Origin: Methanosaeta sp. PtaU1.Bin112
Lineage (GTDB): Archaea; Halobacteriota; Methanosarcinia; Methanotrichales; Methanotrichaceae
Direction of reading: 5' to 3'
Assembly: GCA_002067705.1 (NCBI GenBank)
Contig: MVRL01000107.1
Location: forward strand, 1 to 64,000
DNA: 64,000 nucleotides
Part shown: positions 53,258-62,229 of the stretch, one piece after another
Position numbering within the stretch: position 1 is the first letter of the stretch
How the letters are laid out: each line of letters starts with the position of its first letter
Position numbers and translations under genes: made by a program
Notes under the pieces: generated by a model
Database searches by the model: none
The model's input: the letters and a program-made list of their open reading frames with translations, nothing else
What the model was told of the DNA's origin: nothing

Positions 53258-54646
53258 ATGGCCAACTCACTGATCAGCGATTCCCTGGTGCTGCTCCAGG
53301 CGGTAAGCGTAATCATAGTGGCTGCTCTCCTGATATCTCGCAGCCGGCCGTTCACGGAGATAATCGATGGGCGCCCAACAGCTAAGAGCCAGCTGCTCCT
53401 CTCCATCTTTTTCGGAGCCGTCTCGATCTACGGCTCTCTAATCGGCATTAATTTTCTCGGCGCCATCATCAGCGTGCGTGATCTTGGACCACTCGTAGGA
53501 GGGCTCGCCTGCGGGCCGATGGTAGGACTTGGAGCAGGACTTATCGGCGCAACATTCCGTTTATCTGAGGGGGGATTTACAGCTCCTGCCTGCAGCATAG
53601 CCGTCTCCCTGGCAGGCATCATTGGGGGGCTTATTTACTGGAAAAGAGGCCGCTTTCCTGGCATTATCCCCTCCACTGTTTTTGCAGTCCTCTTTGAGCT
53701 ATTTCATATGCTGCTCACGCTTGCCATCTCCCGGCCTTTCGATATGGCTATGGATGTGGTAGCGCAGGCCTCCTTGCCTATGGTTCTGGCCAATGGGGCA
53801 GGGATGCTCATATTCGCGTTCATCATAGTCAATGTCATCAATGAGAGAGAGACTATGAGAGAAAGGGACAGATACCAGCTTGAGCTGCAGATAAAGAAGG
53901 CTGAACTCATTGTGGCCGCTGATATTCAGAAGAGCTTTCTTCCCGGAAAGATTCCTTCTCCGGAAGGATTTGATATCGCAGCGACCTCCATTCCGGCCAA
54001 AGAGGTTGGCGGGGACTTTTACGATTTTTTCAAGAAGGATGACAATCTGCAGTTTGTAATCGCCGATGTATCCGGAAAGGGCGTTCCTGCGGCATTGTTC
54101 ATGGCACTCTCTCGAATAATTGTCAGGGCGTGTTCTGCTCCTTTGAGGGGCGGATTTGAGAGGCTGAGGTGCGCCAACCAGATGATCGTTGAAGAATCCG
54201 GCTCTGCTACCTCGGGCATGTTCGTGACTCTCTTCCTGGCGAGGCTGAACCTGTTGGATAGAAGCTTGAACTATGCCAATGCCGGCCATAATCCTCCTCT
54301 GCTCTTCCGGGCAGATTCGAAGAGCATAGAGAGAATGGATGTGACCGGCGTGGCTTTGGGGATGATGGCGGATATGGAATATGAACAGCGGCAGATGATC
54401 CTCGATCCAGGCGATGTCCTGCTTCTTTATACCGACGGTATAGTGGAGGCTATGAACGGAAAAGACGAACTCTTTGGTGAAAGCCGCCTCAGATCCTCTC
54501 TTGCGGCTGCTGCCGGCCTCTCTGCTCAGGAGATACTGGATAGCGTCTTGCGTGATCTGGGGATCTTTACCGGAGACATGGAGCAGTCGGACGATATTAC
54601 CGCCCTGGTGATCAAGGTTGAAAGGCGATGTTCAAATGTTGTCTGA
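53258..54646 (+). CDS. Membrane SpoIIE-type PP2C phosphatase with LytS-like sensor
   Basis: 462 residues. The N-terminal 200 residues have about six transmembrane helices in the 5TMR-LYT pattern (FFGAVSIYGSLIGINFLGA, RDLGPLVGGLACGPMVGLGAGLIGATFRLSEGG). A linker helix leads to a SpoIIE domain (about 215-460): SIPAKEVGGDFYDFF, FVIADVSGKGVPAALFMA, YANAGHNPPLL, YTDGIVEA and SDDITALVI, with the metal-binding Asp residues kept. It should remove phosphate from the STAS protein in response to a membrane or outside signal. Middle gene of the cassette. Confidence 0.92.
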   Translation: MANSLISDSLVLLQAVSVIIVAALLISRSRPFTEIIDGRPTAKSQLLLSIFFGAVSIYGSLIGINFLGAIISVRDLGPLVGGLACGPMVGLGAGLIGATFRLSEGGFTAPACSIAVSLAGIIGGLIYWKRGRFPGIIPSTVFAVLFELFHMLLTLAISRPFDMAMDVVAQASLPMVLANGAGMLIFAFIIVNVINERETMRERDRYQLELQIKKAELIVAADIQKSFLPGKIPSPEGFDIAATSIPAKEVGGDFYDFFKKDDNLQFVIADVSGKGVPAALFMALSRIIVRACSAPLRGGFERLRCANQMIVEESGSATSGMFVTLFLARLNLLDRSLNYANAGHNPPLLFRADSKSIERMDVTGVALGMMADMEYEQRQMILDPGDVLLLYTDGIVEAMNGKDELFGESRLRSSLAAAAGLSAQEILDSVLRDLGIFTGDMEQSDDITALVIKVERRCSNVV

Positions 54647-54714
54647 CAGCAGATTGAAATACCAATCCAGTTCAATCTAGTTCGATCAGGCAACTGAGGG
54701 CAGGGAAATCCAGG

Positions 54715-56424
54715 ATGACCAGAAAACCGACCAATCTCATCTACGGCGTTGACGAGAAACCGCCTCTTGCGACGACACTCCTCCTCGGATTGCAGCACAT
54801 ATTCATACTATCTATCGCTTTCATCTTCCCGGTAGTAATAGTAAAGGAGATCGGCGCATCTCCTGAAGACGCGCAAAATCTCATCTGCATGGCCATGCTG
54901 GCAACCGGCTTTTCCACTGCTCTGCAGGCATTTAATAAGGGGCCGGTCGGCTCCGGCTATCTCTGTCCTCTGCTAAACGGCCCGGCCTTCGTGCCTGCGT
55001 CGCTTCTGGCGGGCAAGGCAGGGGGCCTTGCACTCATCTTCGGCATGACGGCCATAGCCGGCGTCTTTGAAGCTCTCTTCTCTCAGGTAGTAAGCCGAAT
55101 GCGCAAGTTCTTCCCGCCGGAGGTGACGGGAACAGTAGTTCTCATGGTGGGAGTGGAGGTGATACCAATCGCCGTGCCCAAGTTTTTTGGAGTGGACAGC
55201 ATCCACACCTCAATTCAAGCGCTGCCTTTCTTTGTGGCATTGATCACTTTAGCAGTCACGGCGGGTTTCAATGTCTGGGGCAAAGGCAAGATGCGTCTTT
55301 ACTCCCTGCTGATCGGCATGGTGACTGGCTATGCAGTCTCCTTTGCTACAGGCATCTTGACCATAGACCAGGCCAGGCTGATATTCGACTCTGCATCTTT
55401 CCAGATTCCAGAGATAGGCAAATTCGGAATGTCCTTTAGTGCTGTGATGCTCGTGCCATTTCTTGTGGCAGCCTTGTCCTCCGCGCTCAAGACCATGGGC
55501 GATCTAACCACCTGCCAGAAGATCAATAATGCAGATTGGAAGAGAATAGAGATGCGATCCATTGGTCGCGGAATGCTTGCCTGCGGAGCGGGAAACATAG
55601 CCTCTGGGCTGCTGGGGGCTCTGGGCCAATCGGTCTCCTCCAGCAACATCGGCCTGTCAATTGCCACCGGTGCAACCAGCAGGCAGATCGGCTATGCGGC
55701 GGGAGGCATTCTCATGCTCCTGGCTTTCTTTCCCAAGTTGGCCGCCATCTTCGTGATCATGCCTACGCCGGTAATGGGAGCCTCACTGATATTCACTGTC
55801 TGTTTTATGATCATGGCAGGAATTCAAATCATCATGTCCCGTATGATTGATTCCAGAAAGACCTTCGTGGTAGGTCTTTCTATAATCTTCGGGCTCTCCT
55901 ATGACGCCCTGCCCGGCCTTTATGCTGGTGTAGATCCAATGCTGAGGCCCATGCTCTCGTCATCTCTGGCGGTTGCCACCATTTGTGCCGTGCTGCTCAA
56001 TGTCTTCTTCCGCCTGGGCATCAGCCAGAAGATGGAGTTTGAGATCGATCCGGCCGCGGATACCTCGGAGAAGATCTTCCAGGTCATGGAAAAGCAGGGC
56101 GGAATTTGGGGCGCCAGGCGAGATGTCATTATGAACTGCATCGCCGCCATGAACGAGCTTCTCGATGCCGCTCCGTTCCTTGGACTAATGGGAAAGAAGA
56201 TATCCATGAGCGTCCAGTTCGATGAGTTCAACCTGGATGCCCGGGCGGTCTATGAGGGCAAGCCCTTTGAGATTCCTGTAGCTATGCCCAGGATCGATTT
56301 CATGCACGATGAAAAGGCAAGCGCACTATCTCTTGCGGCGTTCACCATGAGCAGGTATGTGGATAGGATGAGCTTTTCGGAGAGAGATGGCAAGACCGAG
56401 CTGCATATGCATTTTGAGCATTAG
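54715..56424 (+). CDS. NCS2-family xanthine/uracil-type permease with C-terminal RsbW-like ATPase domain
   Basis: 569 residues. Residues 15-435 hold the 14-segment NCS2 core with motifs PLLNGPAFVPASLLAG, FFPPEVTGTVVLMVG and GQSVSSSNIGLSIATG. The C-terminal 130 residues (about 440-569) are soluble. They contain a helix VIMNCIAAMNELLDAA resembling the N-box of RsbW/GHKL ATPases (with Asp in place of Asn), VQFDEFNLDARAVYEGK, and a last strand TELHMHFEH. The ordinary family ends near residue 440. The start has GGCAGG/GAAATCCAGG upstream, 68 bases after the phosphatase stop. It probably imports a purine or pyrimidine base under control of the STAS protein. Confidence 0.82.
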   Translation: MTRKPTNLIYGVDEKPPLATTLLLGLQHIFILSIAFIFPVVIVKEIGASPEDAQNLICMAMLATGFSTALQAFNKGPVGSGYLCPLLNGPAFVPASLLAGKAGGLALIFGMTAIAGVFEALFSQVVSRMRKFFPPEVTGTVVLMVGVEVIPIAVPKFFGVDSIHTSIQALPFFVALITLAVTAGFNVWGKGKMRLYSLLIGMVTGYAVSFATGILTIDQARLIFDSASFQIPEIGKFGMSFSAVMLVPFLVAALSSALKTMGDLTTCQKINNADWKRIEMRSIGRGMLACGAGNIASGLLGALGQSVSSSNIGLSIATGATSRQIGYAAGGILMLLAFFPKLAAIFVIMPTPVMGASLIFTVCFMIMAGIQIIMSRMIDSRKTFVVGLSIIFGLSYDALPGLYAGVDPMLRPMLSSSLAVATICAVLLNVFFRLGISQKMEFEIDPAADTSEKIFQVMEKQGGIWGARRDVIMNCIAAMNELLDAAPFLGLMGKKISMSVQFDEFNLDARAVYEGKPFEIPVAMPRIDFMHDEKASALSLAAFTMSRYVDRMSFSERDGKTELHMHFEH

Positions 56425-56452
56425 ATGAAAATAAAAAAGATAGCTGACAATC

Positions 56453-57826
56453 CTATTGCACATATTCATAATGCCTGTAACCCTGATGATCTATCCCCAC
56501 CAGAGCAAACTCCTCCCTGGGTTGCAGCATGCTATCCTTCTTCCTGCCTTCATGAAGAAGCTCGTAATCCTGCAGAGAGATCTGCTTTCTCTCTTCCAGC
56601 CTCTGCGGTAGACCCCTCAAGGGCACCGACTCGATCTCAGGCTGAGCAATGGCCGAGAAGAAGAGCGCCGAGCAGCCGCTTCCGTAAGCTCCGAAGCACA
56701 GCCTTTGCCCGGCATGGATCTTTTGCATCTCCAGAAGGCTCGCCAGGCCCAGGTAGATCGATCCGGTGTAGATATTTCCTATCTGCCTGGAGAGGGTGGC
56801 TGTATCCCTGACCTTGGCCGCAAATGCCTGCAGGAATTGCTGAGATTTTGCAAATCGCCGGGCATAGTCCGCCTCTGCCTCCTGATACTTTTGGAGGTCT
56901 TCATACTCCTGGGCTATTGGATCTCGTCCTAGCTCCCGCTCAATCTCGGCAGATCTGCGGCCTTTTCTCCAGTCATGCCTGAAGATGGCAGCAGAGGCAT
57001 ACTCGACCATTCTGGGGTAGGGAATATGAAAGAGAAGATGATCCATGAAATCGGTAACATTCTCTCCATCGCCTGGGACAATCACTCCCTGTCTCCTGGC
57101 TTTAAAGGCAAATGAATCGAAAGCCCCCTGCACGGCATCCAGATAGCACTGGTTGCTGTGCTTTCCGTTTACAATCGCAGTCGTGCAGCCCATAGGCCGG
57201 AAGAAATCGTTCTCATCCCTGGTGAAGGCGCCATAGATCTGCTCCAGTGCCAGCAGCCTGGGATTGCTTTTTACCAGCAGGGCAACGCTGCCCGCCCCCT
57301 GGGTGTACTCCCCGGCTGATGCCAGAGGATACTTGGCCACATCAGAGGCGATGACCACGCCTACCTTGCCTTCCTCTTCCGCTGCCAGCCAGTAGCTGAG
57401 GCTCTCCAGAGCAAATGTTGTGCCGATGCAGGCGGCCTTGAATTCCACGGTGCTGGCTTCCTGAAATGAGCCCTTGCCGTAGATCTGCTCCAGCATGCCG
57501 ATGACGTAGGTTCCGAGGGCTTTGGCCTCGTCCGGAGCGGACTCCGTTCCTACATAAACCTTGCCGATCTCCTCCGGACGAAGCCGGTTTCGCCTCATCA
57601 GCTCCAGAAGCGACATGGCCGCCATGCTGGCCGCATCTTCGTGAGCATCAGCAACGGCCATGCGCTCAATGCCGATTCCCTTGATCAATTTGCCAGGATC
57701 GATACCTCGATTGGCAGAGAACTCTCCTGCCAGAGGCAGAAAGAGCCTGGGCACATAGACTGCTAGATCCTCGATTCCCACGGATTTTTTAGGCACGGTT
57801 TTATCACTCGAGCTCACGATCGGCAT
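56453..57826 (-). CDS. Hydroxymethylglutaryl-CoA synthase, long bacterial/eukaryotic-like type
   Basis: 457 residues, about 100 longer than the usual archaeal enzyme. Catalytic residues are visible: Glu95 in GTESAPDEAKA, Cys133 in EFKAACIGTT and His267 in FHIPYPRMVEY. The condensing-enzyme fold continues to YTGSIYLGLASLLEMQ and GSGCSALFFS. The reaction joins acetyl-CoA and acetoacetyl-CoA to HMG-CoA, the entry to archaeal isoprenoid lipids. The helical stretch at about 290-340 (GRRSAEIERELGRDP) and the length differ from canonical archaeal HMGS. The pathway's usual thiolase/DUF35 partners are absent here. Confidence 0.85.
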   Translation of the reverse strand: MPIVSSSDKTVPKKSVGIEDLAVYVPRLFLPLAGEFSANRGIDPGKLIKGIGIERMAVADAHEDAASMAAMSLLELMRRNRLRPEEIGKVYVGTESAPDEAKALGTYVIGMLEQIYGKGSFQEASTVEFKAACIGTTFALESLSYWLAAEEEGKVGVVIASDVAKYPLASAGEYTQGAGSVALLVKSNPRLLALEQIYGAFTRDENDFFRPMGCTTAIVNGKHSNQCYLDAVQGAFDSFAFKARRQGVIVPGDGENVTDFMDHLLFHIPYPRMVEYASAAIFRHDWRKGRRSAEIERELGRDPIAQEYEDLQKYQEAEADYARRFAKSQQFLQAFAAKVRDTATLSRQIGNIYTGSIYLGLASLLEMQKIHAGQRLCFGAYGSGCSALFFSAIAQPEIESVPLRGLPQRLEERKQISLQDYELLHEGRKKDSMLQPREEFALVGIDHQGYRHYEYVQ

Positions 57827-57947
57827 CTCCTTGCTGCAGGCTCATCCGTGGCCCGATATTATTTCAGGTTTTTGCTTACATCCCCTGGGAAAATATATCA
57901 ATAAGAAACTCCTAACTATAATTCAGAATTTTAGGAGTGATGGCGAT

Positions 57948-58166
57948 ATGACCGATGGAGATGTGTACAAAATAATAGAACTGGTCGGAACAAGCAAGAC
58001 AAGCTGGGAAGAAGCAGTCAAGACGGTAGTTGACAGGGCCACCAAGAGCCTGAGAGACCTTCGCATTGCCGAGGTTAAGGAGCTGGATGTCCGGCTGGAG
58101 AACGGAAAGATTGCAGAATACAGGGCAAAGGTGAGGCTCTCCTTCAAATATGAGGATGATAGTTAA
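57948..58166 (+). CDS. Dodecin-family protein lacking the flavin-stacking Trp
   Basis: 72 residues from the ATG at 57948, supported by GGAGTGA seven bases upstream; an in-frame ATG-less extension to 57831 is not likely translated. Motifs YKIIELVGTSKTSWEEAVKTVVDRA and RLENGKIAEYRAKVRLSF are dodecin. In flavin-binding dodecins the strand after the helix has a Trp (LRWFEV); here the same place reads LRIAEV. Dodecins form twelve-subunit hollow spheres. This one may bind another ligand such as CoA. It is divergent from the HMG-CoA synthase gene. Confidence 0.85.
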   Translation: MTDGDVYKIIELVGTSKTSWEEAVKTVVDRATKSLRDLRIAEVKELDVRLENGKIAEYRAKVRLSFKYEDDS

Positions 58167-58219
58167 ATCTAAATATATATTTTTATTCTTGCAGGCGCAT
58201 TATTTATGCTCTTCTATGA

Positions 58220-59071
58220 TCATCCCCGGATCAACCCCCCTTTGGGCAGAATTCTAATCTCGAAGAGCTTGGGCCAGAGCTTCCCCGTAACAAAGAGCCT
58301 ATCTTCTTTTCCGTCATAGGCAATGCCGTTTAAAACATCCACTCTTCTTGCCTGAAGGCTCTCCTGCGACAAGATCCCCTGCAAATCTATCTTGCCCATC
58401 ACCGCCCCGCTCTCCGGAGAGATTATTGCGATCCAATTTGTGGGCCAGATATTGGCATAGATCTGCCCGTTGACATACTCCAGCTCATTTATCCCCTGCT
58501 GCGGCCTGCCATTGGCTGTGACCTTTATCCGCCCCGTTTCTGTATAGCTCTCCGGATCTAGAATATGCAAAACATCTGTGCCATCGCTCATGATCAGGCT
58601 ACTGCTGTTAGCGGTTATGCCCCAGCCTTCGGTAATGTATCGGAAACGGCCTATTTCGGTCATATTCTCCTTGCAGTAGATCAGGCCAAGGCCAGATTGC
58701 CAGGTAAGCTGAACTATGCGATCCTTCCAGAGAGCTATGCCTTCTCCGAATAAGCTGCTATCCAGGCGCTTCTCATCCAGAATCCGGCCCGTTTCCAGCT
58801 CAATGCGAGAGAGCGTTGACTGTCCGAAGAGTCCCGTTCCCTCGTAGAGCATTCCTTCATCATAAACCAGGCCCTGAGTGAATGACAGGCTGCTGTGCGG
58901 ATAGACATTGACGACCTCATAGCCGAAGGTGGACATCGTGTGATTTTCCTCCTGGGATAAACGAGCGCTGTCCTGCGCGGCAGAGACCATAGCTGCCAGG
59001 AGCATAATAGCTGGGATGAACTTGAGAGCGAATCGTGATAATATGTAGTAATCTATCGGCATAGCAGCCAT
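58220..59071 (-). CDS. Secreted glutamine cyclotransferase
   Basis: 283 residues from the ATG at 59071; 59062 and 59089 are also possible, and the frame is open to 59203. A signal peptide (ALKFIPAIMLLAAMVSAAQ) precedes a five-bladed propeller of the plant-type glutaminyl cyclase family: SFTQGLVYDEGMLYEGTGLFGQS, RLDSSLFGEGIALWKDRIVQLTW, INELEYVNGQIYANIW and VLNGIAYDGKEDRLFVTGK. It converts N-terminal Gln to pyroglutamate on exported proteins, protecting them from aminopeptidases. Convergent with dodecin. Confidence 0.9.
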   Translation of the reverse strand: MAAMPIDYYILSRFALKFIPAIMLLAAMVSAAQDSARLSQEENHTMSTFGYEVVNVYPHSSLSFTQGLVYDEGMLYEGTGLFGQSTLSRIELETGRILDEKRLDSSLFGEGIALWKDRIVQLTWQSGLGLIYCKENMTEIGRFRYITEGWGITANSSSLIMSDGTDVLHILDPESYTETGRIKVTANGRPQQGINELEYVNGQIYANIWPTNWIAIISPESGAVMGKIDLQGILSQESLQARRVDVLNGIAYDGKEDRLFVTGKLWPKLFEIRILPKGGLIRG

Positions 59072-59197
59072 CCTCGGCTCAAATTGCATTAATCTGTTTA
59101 TCCTGGCTTTATGAATTTTTCTGAAATCGACCTCATATAGTTCAGCAAAGAAAAGTGCTATATCCAGGATAATATCATGAAAAGAACAGGAGATTCT

Positions 59198-59716
59198 ATG
59201 CAAACGGCATCAGGCAAAATATCCCTTACAATGGCAGATATCACCACCCTGGAGGTTGATGCTATAGTCAACGCCGCCAACAACTCTCTTGTAGGAGGCG
59301 GAGGCGTGGATGGTGCGATTCACAAAGCTGCAGGCCCGCAGCTCTTTAAGGAATGCCGTCGCATCGGAGGCTGCCCTACGGGCGAGGCCCGAATCACCAG
59401 TGGATATCAGCTTGCAGCAAGATGGATCATTCACACTGTAGGGCCCATATGGCGAGGCGGAGATGAAGGAGAGGACGACCTATTGGCCTGCTGTTATAGA
59501 AATTCATTGATCCTGGGCAGGCAGTATGGCATAAAGAGCATAGCCTTCCCGGCAATCAGCGCCGGAGTTTACGGGTTTCCTATGGAGCGAGCCTGCCGCA
59601 TTGCCCTGAAAGAGATGAAGAGATTCCTGGAGAAGAGCAGCGATATGGAAATCATCGCCGTATGCTTTAGCAATAGCGCCTATCGGTACTACCAGGACGC
59701 CATGCAAGAACTTTGA
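59198..59716 (+). CDS. Macrodomain ADP-ribose hydrolase (O-acetyl-ADP-ribose deacetylase type)
   Basis: 172 residues from the ATG at 59198 with GGAG five bases upstream; an earlier ATG at 59177 has no site. Macrodomain motifs are VNAANNSLVGGGGVDGAIHKAAG, the GEARITSGYQL loop and AFPAISAGVYGFP, all of the MacroD class. It removes ADP-ribose from proteins or deacetylates O-acetyl-ADP-ribose in the cytosol. Single gene. Confidence 0.93.
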   Translation: MQTASGKISLTMADITTLEVDAIVNAANNSLVGGGGVDGAIHKAAGPQLFKECRRIGGCPTGEARITSGYQLAARWIIHTVGPIWRGGDEGEDDLLACCYRNSLILGRQYGIKSIAFPAISAGVYGFPMERACRIALKEMKRFLEKSSDMEIIAVCFSNSAYRYYQDAMQEL

Positions 59717-59934
59717 CGGCTCCCACAACGCGAGCCGCAGGCATCTATGAGACCTGGCATGGCTGGCCTGCCTGAGTCAATTCTTCTAATAGCGAAAGCC
59801 AGACAACGATGCATAAACATCATGAGATATAAATGCAATCCGTGGCGAGAAAGCAATAGGCAAAGGCTGCATCTCGCCTTGGAAAATCTGGGATTAGCCC
59901 AGATTTCGTCCTAAAAGCGGATTCTGCCTTGGTA

Positions 59935-60939
59935 TCAACTAACACAGTATATGCCTATGGCCACCGTAAGAAACGAGATTCCTTTCTGCTTCAAGGAGCA
60001 CCAATCCGTCTTTTCATCGATCACATTGGCCAGCTTCGGGGTGAGGATCCCAAGTCCTAAGACGATGAGTACAGTCATTATCGGCTGAAGTGCTCCTATG
60101 CTTGATACCAGGGAAACCGATCCGACTGCATAGGCAAAGATTGAGAAGATGATTCCAAGGAACTGGAAGGTCTCCTCAGAGATCAAAGCTCCTACAGCGA
60201 ATCCATTCTTTGTAAAGAATCCTTTGACCTCGCTGCGGATGGAAGGAATGACTATGAGAGGCAATACTGCTATCAGACTGCCCAGAGAGGACCAAACATA
60301 GAGATCCCACTCATCGATAGAGATGAGCAGGTACTTCATAGAGAGATAATAGACTGCAGTTAAAACCCAGTATAATATGAAAGGCCTGATGGCGGGGGAG
60401 AGGTTCCCTATAAATCGTACAAATGGCTTGCTTATTAAGCAATTGTTGTTAAAGCCATTATTGTATAAATCAATTCTATCAGAAGAATTTTTATTATAGG
60501 ATATGAGAAGGGTGCCAACAAGAATCAAGAGACCCCCTGCACAATGCCTTATCTCCAAAACCTCTCCTAAAAGAAGTGCGGAGCCCAGGAATACAAATAA
60601 AGGATATATATATTCCAGCGCAGAAACTTTAGAAATTTCTTCAATTTCTAAGGCTTTCATGTAATAAAAGCAAGGTAGTATCTGCAGGCTTCCGAAGAGA
60701 AGAGCAAAAAGAGATTGCGGGTAGACAAAATTAGCGCCGGCTAAAAAAAACACCGGGATTGTAAAGAGCTGAGAAGCCAATACCTGGCATACGATGTACG
60801 CATTTGAATCGTAGGTATAGCTGCTGAGAAGATACTTGTCCAGCAATCCTGCAACTGAGTAAAAAATCATTCCCATAAATGCGAATACAAACCATTCCAG
60901 TTTGAATCCCTCCTGCAAACTATTAATTTTTTTAAGCAT
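59935..60939 (-). CDS. EamA/DMT-family membrane transporter
   Basis: 334 residues with ten transmembrane helices in two EamA halves (about 12-150 and 185-330), separated by a polar Asn-rich linker (SDRIDLYNNGFNNNC). The ALEYIYPLFVFLGSALLLGE and SIGALQPIMTVLIVLG segments are the paired repeat ends typical of the family. The substrate is unknown; relatives export amino acids or metabolites. The gene is richer in A+T than its neighbours, and the 360 bases upstream are strongly AT-rich, hinting at transfer. Confidence 0.85.
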   Translation of the reverse strand: MLKKINSLQEGFKLEWFVFAFMGMIFYSVAGLLDKYLLSSYTYDSNAYIVCQVLASQLFTIPVFFLAGANFVYPQSLFALLFGSLQILPCFYYMKALEIEEISKVSALEYIYPLFVFLGSALLLGEVLEIRHCAGGLLILVGTLLISYNKNSSDRIDLYNNGFNNNCLISKPFVRFIGNLSPAIRPFILYWVLTAVYYLSMKYLLISIDEWDLYVWSSLGSLIAVLPLIVIPSIRSEVKGFFTKNGFAVGALISEETFQFLGIIFSIFAYAVGSVSLVSSIGALQPIMTVLIVLGLGILTPKLANVIDEKTDWCSLKQKGISFLTVAIGIYCVS

Positions 60940-61301
60940 TATTAGAGATTAAGCTATCGTTTATCTTAGATAACTGTTTTAATCAATTTAATATCAATAC
61001 CATAGTAGTTATACTTATCCAATTCTCTATTTATGAAACAACATTGATCTATAAATTTATTATAAATGATACTTTTTAATAACATTATTTGCCTAAATAA
61101 CTGAAAATTATGAAAAAGCAATAATGTATAGATTTTCAAAAAGAGCTAGACCATCCCTTTGTATTATACATATTTGCAAATAGTCAAAAATGATCCGACC
61201 TGGAAATAATGCACCCTAACATAACATATTTAATTTTATAAATTAAACTAATATCTAAATCATATTCCCCTCGCGAAATCCCTAATTTGCTCCCTCCGAA
61301 G
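60940..61301. other. AT-rich intergenic region
   Basis: 362 bases of very AT-rich sequence with many TATA-like stretches (for example near 61050-61075 and 61225-61255) and no coding frame. It probably contains the EamA promoter; nothing else was recognised. Confidence 0.4.
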
Positions 61302-62096
61302 CTAGAGAGAATCGAATAATCTCTGAGCTACAATGATAATGGAGTATGAGCCATCCACATCCTCGACCGTTGGATAAGCAGCAACATAAGAGAGCCAGCG
61401 CATCATCTCAGGCGAATGCATGATCGGCTCATCGGTAAGCTTTCGAGTGATTCTTTTTGCATTGGACAGCTGCTGCTCTCTTCGAAAGAGCGCTTTGGAC
61501 CAGGACTGGCCCAGCCGGTAGATCACCCGCATGCCGCTTTGTTCCACAAGCCGGCAGAGCGATCCATAATTAAACCAGTGTTTGTGGGCCTTGTTTCTGG
61601 GAAGGCCTGAGCTATCACCGGACTCAGAAAGTACATTGGGAACAGAGCAGAAAAGAAATCCGTCCGGCTGCAGGATTCTTGAGAACCGGTCCAGGGCCCG
61701 GGAAGGATCAAGCAAATGCTCCAGTGTCTCAAAGCTCACTACAGCCGCTACACTGCCATCTTCTATTTCGGGAAAAAGCTCGTCCTTATCCAGGTCTTTA
61801 CGGAGAAAGTGCAGATTAGGCATTTTAAATCTCTGATTGGCATAGTTCATCAGAGCGGCATTTTCATCAACGCCGATGACCCTCCCGGCAACGCTGGATA
61901 GCTGTGCGGACCCGTATCCCATGCCACAGGAGATATCAACCACAAGATCCGGTTTCCGTGGCTGGAGAAAATCCGCTGCAAAGAGATAGCGACCCAGGTA
62001 CTCAGCTTTTCGCCAGAGGTTTGAATCACCGGCATCAAAGGGATCTATCTGATCGATGCCATTTCCGCTATACGCCAGGTAGGAAGACATTTGCAT
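61302..62096 (-). CDS. Class I SAM-dependent methyltransferase
   Basis: 264 residues. Motif I VVDISCGMGYGSAQLS, the acidic motif II GVDENAAL, VVSFETLEHLLDPSRALDRFSRIL and FCSVPN mark a Methyltransf_11-like Rossmann domain. A C-terminal helical part has FRREQQLSNAKRI. It resembles methyltransferases that act on sugars or small metabolites in polysaccharide loci, but no glycosyltransferases lie nearby. Substrate unknown. Confidence 0.85.
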   Translation of the reverse strand: MQMSSYLAYSGNGIDQIDPFDAGDSNLWRKAEYLGRYLFAADFLQPRKPDLVVDISCGMGYGSAQLSSVAGRVIGVDENAALMNYANQRFKMPNLHFLRKDLDKDELFPEIEDGSVAAVVSFETLEHLLDPSRALDRFSRILQPDGFLFCSVPNVLSESGDSSGLPRNKAHKHWFNYGSLCRLVEQSGMRVIYRLGQSWSKALFRREQQLSNAKRITRKLTDEPIMHSPEMMRWLSYVAAYPTVEDVDGSYSIIIVAQRLFDSL

Positions 62097-62229
62097 CTCG
62101 CTTCAGGAATGTTTCTGGAATCATTTTATTTCTGTAATCGTCTTATTTCTGGAATCGTTTTATCAATATCCCTGTCATATAGCTTTCTATTCGATTGTTA
62201 TTTATTGAATGAGATTCAGAATGATTGCC

